Assembly (NCBI GenBank): GCA_900472675.1
Contig: UCJA01000004.1
Span: forward strand, 262,578-326,577
Source of the DNA: Hyphomicrobiales bacterium
Lineage (GTDB): Bacteria; Pseudomonadota; Alphaproteobacteria; Rhizobiales; Rhizobiaceae
Direction of reading: 5' to 3'
Length of the DNA stretch: 64,000 nt
Positions 53,980 to 64,000 of this stretch are shown here, piece by piece (within the stretch, counting starts at the first letter, position 1; each line of letters opens with the position of its first letter). The position numbers and the translations under genes were made by a program. The notes below the pieces were generated by a model. The model was not told the origin of the DNA and did not search any database. It worked only from the letters and a program-made list of their open reading frames with translations.

Positions 53980-55833
53980 ATGGCATCCGTGACCCCCATC
54001 GCACCAGCGGCATCCCAGAGCGGCAAGGCCTATACCTATGTCGACCACTCCTACGACGTGATCGTGGTCGGTGCCGGCGGCGCCGGGCTGCGAGCAACGC
54101 TTGGCATGGCCGAACAGGGCTTCAAGACCGCCTGCATCACCAAGGTCTTCCCGACGCGCAGCCACACGGTTGCCGCGCAGGGCGGGATCGCGGCCTCGCT
54201 GCAGAACATGACGCCGGACAGCTGGCAGTGGCACCTCTACGACACCGTCAAGGGCTCCGACTGGCTCGGCGATGTGGATGCCATGCAGTACATGGTCATG
54301 GAAGCGCCCAAGGCCGTCTACGAACTCGAGCACTATGGCGTGCCGTTTTCGCGTAACGACGAAGGCAAGATCTACCAGCGGCCGTTCGGTGGCCACATGC
54401 AGAATTTCGGCGCCGGCCCGCCGGTGCAGCGCACCTGTGCCGCTGCCGACCGCACCGGCCACGCCATCCTGCACACGCTCTATGGCCAGTCGCTGAAGCA
54501 CAATGCGGAATTCTTCATCGAGTATTTCGCGATCGACCTGATCATGTCCGAAGACGGTCGCTGCACAGGCGTTGTCGCCTGGAACCTCGACGACGGCACG
54601 ATCCACCGCTTCTCCGCCAAGATGGTGGTGCTGGCGACCGGCGGCTATGGCCGCGCCTATTTCTCGGCGACCTCCGCCCATACCTGCACCGGCGACGGCG
54701 GCGGCATGGCGGCACGCGCCGGCCTTCCGCTGCAGGACATGGAGTTCGTGCAATTCCACCCGACCGGCATCTACGGCTCGGGCTGCCTGATCACCGAAGG
54801 TGCACGCGGCGAAGGCGGCTATCTGGTCAACTCCGAAGGCGAGCGCTTCATGGAGCGCTATGCGCCGTCGGCCAAGGATCTCGCGTCGCGTGACGTGGTA
54901 TCCCGCTGCATGACGCTCGAAATTCGCGAAGGACGCGGCGTCGGCAAGAACAAGGACCACATTTTCCTGCATCTCGACCATCTGGATCCGGCCGTGCTGC
55001 ACGAACGCCTTCCGGGCATTTCGGAAAGCGCCAAGATCTTTGCCGGCGTCGACGTGACGCGCGAGCCGATCCCGGTTCTGCCGACCGTGCACTACAACAT
55101 GGGCGGCATCCCGACCAATTACTGGGGCGAGGTGCTGAATGCCGACAGCAACAACCCAGAGCGTATCCTGCCTGGCCTGATGGCTGTCGGCGAAGCGGGA
55201 TGCGCCTCCGTTCACGGGGCAAACCGCCTCGGCTCGAACTCGCTGATCGATCTTGTGGTGTTCGGCCGCGCTGCTGCTATGCGCGCCGCGCAGGTGGTAT
55301 CGCGGACCGACCCGGTCCCGGCGCTGAATATCGCTGCCTGCGACAAGATCATGGATCGCTTCGACAGCGTGCGCCACTCGAGCGGCGGAACGCCGACCGC
55401 CGTGCTGCGCGACAAGATGCAGCGCGCCATGCAGGAAGACGCCGCCGTGTTCCGCACCCAGGAATCCCTGTCGTCCGGCTGTCGCCGGCTGTCGGAGATT
55501 TGGGGCGAGATGAAGGACATCAAGGTCACCGACCGGTCGATGATCTGGAACTCGGACCTGGTCGAGACGCTGGAGCTGCACAACCTGATGGCCAATGCCA
55601 TCACCACGGTCTACGGCGCAGAAGCCCGCAAGGAAAGCCGCGGCAGCCATGCCCGCGAAGACTACACGTCCGGCCCGTTCGGTGGACGCGACGACGAAAC
55701 ATGGCGCAAGCACACGCTGGCCTGGGTCAACGAGGCAGGCGACATCAAGCTCGACTACCGGCCGGTTCATACCGAGCTGATCGCCGAGGGCATGGATCCG
55801 CAAAAGATCGAGCCCAAGGCCCGCGTCTACTAA
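53980..55833 (+). CDS. sdhA: Succinate dehydrogenase flavoprotein subunit
   Basis: A 617-residue flavoprotein that oxidises succinate to fumarate. The dinucleotide fold is [12 protein letters not shown] (read in parts), and FAD is attached to His62 in [10 protein letters not shown]. The active-site arginine block is in [21 protein letters not shown], and the C-terminal [17 protein letters not shown] is conserved. The ATG at 53980 is chosen over a TTG at 53962 that would overlap sdhD. sdhB follows after 18 bases. Confidence 0.97.
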   Translation: MASVTPIAPAASQSGKAYTYVDHSYDVIVVGAGGAGLRATLGMAEQGFKTACITKVFPTRSHTVAAQGGIAASLQNMTPDSWQWHLYDTVKGSDWLGDVDAMQYMVMEAPKAVYELEHYGVPFSRNDEGKIYQRPFGGHMQNFGAGPPVQRTCAAADRTGHAILHTLYGQSLKHNAEFFIEYFAIDLIMSEDGRCTGVVAWNLDDGTIHRFSAKMVVLATGGYGRAYFSATSAHTCTGDGGGMAARAGLPLQDMEFVQFHPTGIYGSGCLITEGARGEGGYLVNSEGERFMERYAPSAKDLASRDVVSRCMTLEIREGRGVGKNKDHIFLHLDHLDPAVLHERLPGISESAKIFAGVDVTREPIPVLPTVHYNMGGIPTNYWGEVLNADSNNPERILPGLMAVGEAGCASVHGANRLGSNSLIDLVVFGRAAAMRAAQVVSRTDPVPALNIAACDKIMDRFDSVRHSSGGTPTAVLRDKMQRAMQEDAAVFRTQESLSSGCRRLSEIWGEMKDIKVTDRSMIWNSDLVETLELHNLMANAITTVYGAEARKESRGSHAREDYTSGPFGGRDDETWRKHTLAWVNEAGDIKLDYRPVHTELIAEGMDPQKIEPKARVY

Positions 55834-55851
55834 TCCTAGAGGACCTGCAAC

Positions 55852-56631
55852 ATGGTTGAACTCGCGCTTCCCAAGAATTCCCAGATGACCGAGGGCAAGG
55901 TCTGGCCGAAACCGGCCGGTGCCATCAACGTCCGGGAGTTCCGCGTCTACCGCTGGAGCCCGGACGACGGCAAGAACCCAAGCATCGATACGTTCTACAT
56001 CGACGTGGATGATTGCGGCCCAATGGTTCTCGACGGCCTGCTCTACATCAAGAACAACATCGACCCGACGCTGACGTTGCGCCGCTCCTGTCGCGAGGGG
56101 ATCTGCGGATCCTGCGCCATGAACATCGACGGCACCAACACGCTGGCCTGCACCAAGGGCATGGACGACGTGACGGGGACCGTAAAGGTCTACCCGCTGC
56201 CGCACATGCCGGTGGTGAAGGACCTGGTTCCGGACCTCACCAACTTCTACGCTCAGCATCGCTCGATCGAGCCCTGGCTGAAGACGGTATCTCCGCCGCC
56301 GGCCAAGGAATGGAAGCAGAGCCACGACGATCGCCAGAAGCTTGACGGTCTCTACGAGTGCATTCTGTGCGCCTGCTGTTCGACCTCCTGTCCCAGCTAC
56401 TGGTGGAACGGCGACCGCTATCTCGGCCCGGCCACCCTGCTGCAGGCCTATCGCTGGCTGATCGATTCGCGCGACGAAGCGAAGGGCGAGCGGCTGGACA
56501 ATCTCGAAGATCCTTTCCGGCTCTATCGCTGCCACACGATCATGAACTGTGCGCAGACCTGCCCCAAGGGTCTGAACCCGGCCAAGGCGATTGCCGAGAT
56601 CAAGAAAATGATGGTCGAGCGCCGCGTTTAG
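55852..56631 (+). CDS. sdhB: Succinate dehydrogenase iron-sulfur subunit
   Basis: A 259-residue subunit with all three cluster sites: [2Fe-2S] Cys80, Cys85, Cys88 and Cys100; [4Fe-4S] Cys170, Cys173, Cys176 and Cys237; [3Fe-4S] Cys180, Cys227 and Cys233. It moves electrons from FAD to ubiquinone. The ATG at 55852 begins [15 protein letters not shown]. It is the last gene of sdhCDAB; a perfect hairpin follows the stop. Confidence 0.97.
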   Translation: MVELALPKNSQMTEGKVWPKPAGAINVREFRVYRWSPDDGKNPSIDTFYIDVDDCGPMVLDGLLYIKNNIDPTLTLRRSCREGICGSCAMNIDGTNTLACTKGMDDVTGTVKVYPLPHMPVVKDLVPDLTNFYAQHRSIEPWLKTVSPPPAKEWKQSHDDRQKLDGLYECILCACCSTSCPSYWWNGDRYLGPATLLQAYRWLIDSRDEAKGERLDNLEDPFRLYRCHTIMNCAQTCPKGLNPAKAIAEIKKMMVERRV

Positions 56632-56664
56632 GCGTTTGATCTGGTATCCATGGTAGAGAGTTCA

Positions 56665-56691
56665 GGCGGTCTTGTGATTCACAAGACCGCC
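56665..56691. terminator. Perfect 12-bp hairpin after sdhB
   Basis: GGCGGTCTTGTG pairs with CACAAGACCGCC across a three-base loop, 33 bases after the sdhB stop. There is no clear T tract on either strand (AAAATTGTT follows), so it may stabilise the 3' end of the sdh mRNA or be a weak terminator. Confidence 0.5.
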
Positions 56692-56791
56692 AAAATTGTT
56701 CCAACGGTGCTTGATTAACGATATCTTCACGATAATTCGGTCCCAATTCAGTGGCACTCGTGTCGGGTGGACCTGAAAACAGGAGTTGGTG

Positions 56792-57325
56792 ATGCAGTTC
56801 AAATACGTGGTGACAGGTCTTCTTCTTGCAACGGCGCTTGCCGGGTGCCAGCGGACCTCCTCCAGCCCCTATAGCGATCTGCCCGCCCAACCCGCGCCGC
56901 TTCAGGCGCAGCCGGTGCCTTCGGTGCAGGGCGGACAGCTTCCGCCGCCCGGTGGTGCCGATCAGTCGCAGTTCCCGACGGCGCCTGCCAACAACACGGT
57001 GGTGGCCTCCGCTAACCCGGGTGGATCGGCGCCGGGCAATGCGATGGACGTCAAGAAGGAAGCGCTTGTCGGCAACTGGCGGGTTTCGAACGGCGGCGCA
57101 TCCTGCGACATGTTCCTGACCCTCACCAACCTCGGCGGCGGCTCGCGCGGCGGTACCCGGGGTTGTGTCGGCGAATTGACCGCCATGGGCTCCTGGGAAG
57201 TGTCGGGCAAGGCCGTGCAGTTCAAGAGCCGTGCGGGCGACGTGATCGGCAGCGTCTACAAGAGCGCCGACAACCGCTACGACGGGACCACAGCCTCCGG
57301 CCAGCCGCTCAGCCTCAGCCGCTGA
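56792..57325 (+). CDS. Outer-membrane lipoprotein, AprI/Inh family (Omp10-like)
   Basis: A 177-residue lipoprotein: the signal sequence ends in a lipobox (ATALAGC) with the acylated Cys19. A proline/glutamine-rich linker (about 20-85) leads to an AprI/Inh-type beta-barrel domain: [22 protein letters not shown], then [14 protein letters not shown] and the terminal [10 protein letters not shown]. The two cysteines (ASCDM; RGCVG) probably form a disulfide. Brucella Omp10 belongs here; inhibitor activity should not be assumed. The ATG at 56792 has AGGAG six bases before it. Confidence 0.87.
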   Translation: MQFKYVVTGLLLATALAGCQRTSSSPYSDLPAQPAPLQAQPVPSVQGGQLPPPGGADQSQFPTAPANNTVVASANPGGSAPGNAMDVKKEALVGNWRVSNGGASCDMFLTLTNLGGGSRGGTRGCVGELTAMGSWEVSGKAVQFKSRAGDVIGSVYKSADNRYDGTTASGQPLSLSR

Positions 57326-57348
57326 TCCGCGGCTGAAGGGACGTCCGG

Positions 57349-58512
57349 TTGGAACCCATTCCCAAATATACGTCGAGTGTCGGCGAGGAGTTGAAGGCGC
57401 TGGCCGCCTCTGGCACGCTGACGCCGGATGCGGCGCAGATGGCGGTCGCAGTCCAGCTCGACCATATCCTGACCTGCCTGCGGGAAACCCGCCCGGCCAA
57501 GAAGACCAGCGCGCTCGGCTGGCTGTTTGCCCGCGGGAGCGGTCGTCCGCGCAAGATCCGCGGGCTCTACGTGCATGGCAGCGTCGGTCGCGGCAAGACC
57601 ATGCTGATGGACATGTTCTTCAAGAAGGCGCCCGTCACCCGCAAGCGCCGGGCGCATTTCCATGAATTCATGGCAGACGTCCACAGTCGCATCCACGAGC
57701 ACCGGCAGAAGCTGAAGCGGGGCGAGACCAAGCAGGCGGATCCCGTTCCGCCCGTTGCTGCTGCGCTGTTTGCCGAGGCGGAGCTGCTGTGCTTCGACGA
57801 GTTTTCCGTCACCGACATTACCGATGCGATGATTCTGGCGCGGCTGTTCACCGAGTTGTTCGATCTCGGCTGCATCCTGGTCGCAACGTCCAACGTCGCC
57901 CCGCAGGATCTCTACCGCGAAGGCCTCAATCGCAGCCTGTTCCTGCCGTTTATCGCTTTGATGGACCAGCATGTGGATGTGGTGACGCTGGATTCGCCGA
58001 CCGACTACCGCATGCAGAAGCTCGCAAGCCTGCCGGTCTATGTGTCGCCTCTCGACCCGAGCGCGGACGCCGCCATGGAAACGGCCTGGCATCAGGTGAT
58101 CGATGGCGAGACGGCCGCACCGGCGGAGGTGCCGATGAAGGGCCGCAGCATCCATGTGCCGCTGGCGGCCGGCAGGGCAGCCCGTTTCTCATTTACCGAT
58201 CTCTGCGAAAAGCCGCTCGGCGCTTCCGACTATCTGGCGCTGGCAGATCGCTTCGACCAGATCTTCGTCGAGCACGTGCCGCGGCTCGGGCCGGAAAAGC
58301 GCAACGAGACCAAGCGCTTCATCAACCTTATCGACGCGCTCTACGACCGCACCGTGCGCCTTTACATCTCCGCCGAGACCTCGGCCGATGCCATCCTGAC
58401 GGAGCGGCGGGGCACCGAAGGCTTCGAGTTCGACCGGACAGTTTCGCGCCTGTTTGAGATGCGAAGCCCGGACTATCTGTCCCGCCATCAGGCCGAACGC
58501 GCCGAAGTTTAA
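57349..58512 (+). CDS. zapE: Cell division protein ZapE (AFG1-like ATPase)
   Basis: A 387-residue AFG1/ZapE ATPase. Walker A is GSVGRGKT (77-84) after the family RGLYVHG, Walker B is LLCFDEF followed by VTDITDAMILARLF, and the sensor and arginine-finger blocks LVATSNVAPQDLY and NRSLFLPFI are present. ZapE is linked to Z-ring dynamics, and its mitochondrial homologue to protein quality control. The start is a TTG at 57349 with GAAGGGA upstream. In alphaproteobacteria zapE commonly lies between sdh and mdh, as here. Confidence 0.93.
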   Translation: MEPIPKYTSSVGEELKALAASGTLTPDAAQMAVAVQLDHILTCLRETRPAKKTSALGWLFARGSGRPRKIRGLYVHGSVGRGKTMLMDMFFKKAPVTRKRRAHFHEFMADVHSRIHEHRQKLKRGETKQADPVPPVAAALFAEAELLCFDEFSVTDITDAMILARLFTELFDLGCILVATSNVAPQDLYREGLNRSLFLPFIALMDQHVDVVTLDSPTDYRMQKLASLPVYVSPLDPSADAAMETAWHQVIDGETAAPAEVPMKGRSIHVPLAAGRAARFSFTDLCEKPLGASDYLALADRFDQIFVEHVPRLGPEKRNETKRFINLIDALYDRTVRLYISAETSADAILTERRGTEGFEFDRTVSRLFEMRSPDYLSRHQAERAEV

Positions 58513-58531
58513 CGTTCAGATGACAGAAATT

Positions 58532-58547
58532 CTTACGTTTACGTAAG
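58532..58547. promoter_or_regulatory. Perfect inverted repeat CTTACGT-TT-ACGTAAG upstream of mdh
   Basis: A 7-bp perfect inverted repeat with a two-base centre, about 140 bases before the mdh start in an AT-rich 174-bp gap. It is a candidate operator for the mdh-sucCD operon. The binding protein is unknown. Confidence 0.45.
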
Positions 58548-58686
58548 TTATTTTACATCTAAACGATTGAAAACTATGGCGCCAAAATATCCCGTTGCCA
58601 TTTTAGCAGTATAGGTCTATTCGAATGCGACCCGGCGGGCCTGCCACGACCTGTCAGGAAAAAGGATCTTGAAAGGAAGCTTTTAG

Positions 58687-59649
<963 letters not shown>

Positions 59650-59684
59650 TTTTGGCTCTGAAGTAATCGAAACAGGGTAAACCC

Positions 59685-60878
<1,194 letters not shown>

Positions 60879-60895
60879 TCTGAGGACCGGAAACA

Positions 60896-61798
60896 ATGTC
60901 TATTCTCGTCAATAAAGACACCAAGGTTCTCGTTCAGGGCCTGACCGGCAAGACCGGCACCTTCCATACCGAACAGGCGCTTGCCTACTACGGCACGAAG
61001 ATGGTCGGCGGTATCCACCCGAAGAAGGGTGGCGAAACCTGGACCGGATCGAAGGGCGAAAGCCTGCCGATCTATGCCACGGTTGCCGAAGCCAAGGAAA
61101 AGACCGGCGCCGATGCGTCCGTGATCTACGTTCCGCCGGCCGGTGCTGCCGATGCCATCATCGAAGCGATCGACGCGGAAATCCCGTTCATCACCTGCAT
61201 CACCGAAGGCATCCCGGTGCTCGACATGGTGCGCGTCAAGGCTCACCTGGTGGGCTCCAAGTCGCGCCTGCTCGGCCCCAACTGCCCGGGCATCATGACG
61301 CCGGAAGAATGCAAGATCGGCATCATGCCGGGCTCGATCTTCCGCAAGGGTTCGGTCGGTATCGTGTCCCGTTCGGGCACGCTCACCTATGAAGCCGTGT
61401 TCCAGACGTCGAACGAAGGCCTTGGCCAGACGACGGCTGTCGGCATCGGTGGCGACCCGGTCAAGGGCACCGAGTTCATCGACATCCTGGAAATGTTCCT
61501 CGCTGACGACGCCACCCAGTCGATCATCATGATCGGCGAAATCGGCGGCTCGGCTGAAGAAGATGCGGCACAGTTCCTGATCGACGAAGCCAAGAAGGGC
61601 CGCAAGAAGCCGATGGCAGGCTTCATCGCCGGCCGTACCGCACCGAAGGGCCGTACCATGGGCCACGCCGGTGCTGTGGTTTCCGGTGGCAAGGGTGATG
61701 CGGACTCCAAGATCTCGGCCATGGAAGCGGCCGGCATCAAGGTCTCGCCTTCGCCAGCGCGCCTCGGCAAGACCCTGGTTGAAGTCCTCAAGGGCTGA
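60896..61798 (+). CDS. sucD: Succinyl-CoA synthetase alpha subunit
   Basis: A 300-residue subunit. The CoA-binding fold begins [19 protein letters not shown] (read in parts); the phosphorylated residue is His257 in [34 protein letters not shown] is conserved. The ATG at 60896 follows GAGGACCGG. Two hairpins lie between its stop and sucA. Confidence 0.97.
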   Translation: MSILVNKDTKVLVQGLTGKTGTFHTEQALAYYGTKMVGGIHPKKGGETWTGSKGESLPIYATVAEAKEKTGADASVIYVPPAGAADAIIEAIDAEIPFITCITEGIPVLDMVRVKAHLVGSKSRLLGPNCPGIMTPEECKIGIMPGSIFRKGSVGIVSRSGTLTYEAVFQTSNEGLGQTTAVGIGGDPVKGTEFIDILEMFLADDATQSIIMIGEIGGSAEEDAAQFLIDEAKKGRKKPMAGFIAGRTAPKGRTMGHAGAVVSGGKGDADSKISAMEAAGIKVSPSPARLGKTLVEVLKG

Positions 61799-61811
61799 CG
61801 CCACATATTAG

Positions 61812-61884
61812 ACAATCGCCATCGACAGATTGATGGCGATTGTTCTTCACAGGCGGACGGATGCGAGTCTCTCGCGCTGTCCGC
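61812..61884 (+). promoter_or_regulatory. Two tandem hairpins between sucD and sucA
   Basis: Hairpin 1 pairs ACAATCGCCATC (61812-61823) with GATGGCGATTGT (61832-61843), a perfect 12-bp stem. Hairpin 2 pairs GCGGAC (61853-61858) with GTCCGC (61879-61884), with an inner GCGAG/CTCGC stem. They could lower read-through from sucCD into sucA or protect the upstream mRNA. Confidence 0.5.
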
Positions 61885-62012
61885 TTCGACGTCTCCGAAG
61901 GGTGGGCTCATCAGCGCTTCCCACGGTGGCATCGGGCAAGAGAATGCGACATGCCGGATCGGATCCGGCTTCTAACACGTCAGGAGGCGGGCGCGGCGCT
62001 CGCGATAGACCC

Positions 62013-64000
62013 ATGGCACGGCAAGAAGCCAACGAGCAGTTTCTCATCACGTCCTTCCTCGACGGCGCCAATGCGGCGTATATCGAGCAGCTTTACGCCC
62101 GCTACGAAAGCGATCCGACGTCGCTTTCGGACGAGTGGCAGGCCTTTTTCAAGGCGATGGCCGACAGTCCCGAAGATGTGAAGAAGGCGGCCCAGGGGGC
62201 TTCCTGGAAGCGCAAGAACTGGCCTATCCCGGCCAACGGTGACCTGATTTCGGCGCTCGACGGCAACTGGCCGGTGATCGAAAAGGCCATCGAGACCAAG
62301 GTCAAGGCGAAGGCCGAAGCGGCTGCCGCCACGACCGGGACGCCAGCCAGCGACGTGGACGTTCTGCAGGCGACGCGCGACAGCGTGCGCGCCATCATGA
62401 TGATCCGCGCCTACCGCATGCGCGGCCACCTGCACGCCAAGCTTGATCCGCTCGGGATCGCCAGCGCGGTGGAAGACTACAACGAGCTGTCACCGACGGC
62501 CTACGGCTTCAGCGAAGCTGACTACGACCGCAAGATCTTCATCGACAACGTGCTCGGGCTCGAATACGCGACGCTCCGCGAAATGATCGAGATCCTGGAG
62601 CGGACCTATTGCTCGACGATCGGCGTCGAGTTCATGCACATCTCCAATCCGGAAGAAAAGTCCTGGATCCAGGAACGGATCGAGGGGCCCGGCAAGGGCG
62701 TCGAATTCACGCCGGAAGGCAAGAAGGCGATCCTGTCCAAGCTGGTCGAAGCGGAAGGCTACGAGCAGTTCCTCGACGTCCGCTTCAAGGGCACCAAGCG
62801 TTTCGGCCTCGACGGCGGTGAATCGCTGATCCCGGCGCTGGAGCAGATCATCAAGCGTGGCGGCCAGGATGGCTTGCAGGAGGTCGTGCTCGGCATGGCC
62901 CACCGCGGTCGTCTAAACGTGCTGACCAACGTCATGCACAAGCCGCACCGCGCCGTGTTCCACGAGTTCAAGGGCGGTTCGTTCAAGCCCGACGAAGTCG
63001 AAGGCTCGGGCGACGTGAAGTACCACCTGGGTGCCTCTTCGGACCGCGAGTTCGACGGCAATAAGGTCCACCTGTCGCTGACGGCGAACCCGTCGCACCT
63101 GGAAATCGTCAACCCTGTCGTCATGGGCAAGGCGCGCGCCAAGCAGGACATGCTGGCCAAGACCGCGGACAAGGACGGCATTATTCCGCTGTCGGAACGT
63201 TCGCGCGTGCTGCCGCTGCTGCTGCATGGCGATGCGGCCTTTGCGGGCCAGGGCGTGGTTGCCGAAATTCTCGGCCTGTCTGGCCTGCGCGGTCACCGCG
63301 TTGCCGGCACGATGCACGTCATCATCAACAACCAGATCGGTTTCACCACCAATCCGGGCTTCTCGCGTTCCTCCCCCTATCCGTCGGATGTGGCGAAGAT
63401 GATTGAGGCACCGATCTTCCACGTTAATGGCGACGATCCGGAAGCGGTCGTCTATGCGGCGAAGATCGCTACCGAATACCGGATGAAGTTCCACAAGCCT
63501 GTCGTCATCGACATGTTCTGCTATCGCCGCTTCGGCCATAACGAAGGCGACGAGCCTGCGTTCACGCAGCCGAAGATGTACAAGGTCATTCGTGCCCACA
63601 AGGCGGTCGCAGAGCTTTATGCCGAGCGCCTGATCTCGCAGGGCCTGATGACCGACGGCGAATTCGAAAAGATGAAGGCCGACTGGCGCGCTCATCTCGA
63701 AGCCGAGTTCGAAGCCGGCCAGAGCTACAAGCCGAACAAGGCCGACTGGCTGGACGGCAAGTGGTCGGGCCTGCGTTCGGCCGACAATGCGGACGAGCAG
63801 CGTCGCGGCAAGACCGCGGTCCCGATGAAGGAACTGCGCGAGATCGGCCGCAAGCTGTCGACCGTTCCGGAAGGCTTCAACGCCCACCGCACCATCAAGC
63901 GCTTCATGGAAAACCGCGCCCAGATGATCGAGACGGGCGAAGGCATCGACTGGGCCATGGGCGAGGCGCTGGCCTTCGGCTCGCTTGCCGTCGAGGGCAC
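62013..64000 (+). CDS. sucA: 2-oxoglutarate dehydrogenase E1 component (5' part; runs off the window)
   Basis: The first 662 codons of a protein of nearly 1000 residues; the end is beyond the window. The N-terminal E2-binding segment FLDGANAAYIEQLYARY, then GMAHRGRLNVLTNVM (about residue 292 on), SHLEIVNPVVMGKARAKQD and the thiamine diphosphate region HVIINNQIGFTTNPGFSRS (read in parts) with YRRFGHNEGDEP identify E1 of the oxoglutarate dehydrogenase complex. The ATG at 62013 is the conserved start MARQEANEQF. Oddly, the strongest ribosome-binding-like sequence (AGGAGG at 61982) is about 25 bases upstream, and no in-frame start codon lies closer to it. Confidence 0.96.
   Translation, partial: MARQEANEQFLITSFLDGANAAYIEQLYARYESDPTSLSDEWQAFFKAMADSPEDVKKAAQGASWKRKNWPIPANGDLISALDGNWPVIEKAIETKVKAKAEAAAATTGTPASDVDVLQATRDSVRAIMMIRAYRMRGHLHAKLDPLGIASAVEDYNELSPTAYGFSEADYDRKIFIDNVLGLEYATLREMIEILERTYCSTIGVEFMHISNPEEKSWIQERIEGPGKGVEFTPEGKKAILSKLVEAEGYEQFLDVRFKGTKRFGLDGGESLIPALEQIIKRGGQDGLQEVVLGMAHRGRLNVLTNVMHKPHRAVFHEFKGGSFKPDEVEGSGDVKYHLGASSDREFDGNKVHLSLTANPSHLEIVNPVVMGKARAKQDMLAKTADKDGIIPLSERSRVLPLLLHGDAAFAGQGVVAEILGLSGLRGHRVAGTMHVIINNQIGFTTNPGFSRSSPYPSDVAKMIEAPIFHVNGDDPEAVVYAAKIATEYRMKFHKPVVIDMFCYRRFGHNEGDEPAFTQPKMYKVIRAHKAVAELYAERLISQGLMTDGEFEKMKADWRAHLEAEFEAGQSYKPNKADWLDGKWSGLRSADNADEQRRGKTAVPMKELREIGRKLSTVPEGFNAHRTIKRFMENRAQMIETGEGIDWAMGEALAFGSLAVEG

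Noticed and set aside
53899..56535. An 878-residue minus-strand frame opposite sdhA-sdhB
   Set aside because: Shadow of two conserved genes; it has no recognisable motif.

Overview
This 64 kb window is a stretch of core chromosome from a GC-rich alphaproteobacterium, most likely a member of the Rhizobiaceae (Rhizobium/Agrobacterium group). The evidence is the gene content and order (rimM-trmD-rplS; dapF-mtaB-ftsY-ispZ; acnA beside ccmABCDG; hemC-hemD-mic60-hemY; sdhCDAB followed by mdh-sucCD-sucA), marker families such as DUF2585, DUF2794 and IalB-like proteins, and the palindromic intergenic repeats typical of rhizobia. No prophage, insertion sequence, CRISPR array, rRNA or tRNA gene was seen. 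Almost every gene belongs to a recognisable family. Most of the very long antisense reading frames are shadows caused by high GC.

Layout. 1-1.9 kb: end of rimM, trmD and rplS (ribosome and tRNA maturation). 1.9-4 kb: a divergent pair, an organic-anion-type MFS transporter and an isolated biliverdin-forming heme oxygenase. 4.1-9 kb: dapF, mtaB, ftsY, ispZ and a DUF2585 protein in one orientation, with GTGA-type overlaps. 9-12.6 kb: cytochrome c maturation genes ccmA-B-C-D-G on the minus strand, with ccmA and ccmB separated by about 670 bp of nested palindromic and direct repeats. 12.9-26.6 kb: acnA, secreted and small conserved proteins, a Bax-inhibitor-1 gene with a probable ybhL-type RNA leader, the ybbA-ybbP/tesA divergon, thpR, phhB and rlmN. 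26.7-36 kb: a more variable part holding an unassigned membrane protein, a DGPF/ECF42-type sigma-factor pair with a matching promoter, a LysE exporter, an SDR enzyme, an orphan ParD-like antitoxin, argG, a MarR regulator and an M3 peptidase. 36-41 kb: typA, a GNAT acetyltransferase, ppa, yggT and an MFS exporter. 41-47 kb: a minus-strand heme-synthesis operon (hemC-hemD-mic60-hemY-terB-GATase). 47-52 kb: tsaD-gpsA-YciI-EVE-methyltransferase and an MHS-type transporter. 53-64 kb: TCA-cycle genes sdhCDAB, mdh, sucCD and the start of sucA, with an Omp10-like lipoprotein and zapE between sdhB and mdh.

How it fits together. Heme and Fe-S metabolism dominates: tetrapyrrole synthesis (hemC, hemD, hemY), heme delivery to c-type cytochromes (ccm), heme breakdown (hemO), and iron-dependent enzymes (AcnA, SdhB). 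Aconitase, succinate dehydrogenase, malate dehydrogenase, succinyl-CoA synthetase and the 2-oxoglutarate dehydrogenase E1 subunit make up a large part of the TCA cycle.

I did not find a convincing new multi-gene system. The most interesting signals are regulatory: a TGTCGA-N16-CGTC promoter in front of the ECF42-type pair; two exact TTAA-N7-TTAA (CtrA-type) sites; a probable ybhL RNA motif; mutually exclusive hairpins in the sdhC and argG leaders; a repeat island inside the ccm cluster; an argG terminator lying inside the convergent marR coding region; and the coupling of a Mic60/mitofilin homologue to heme synthesis.
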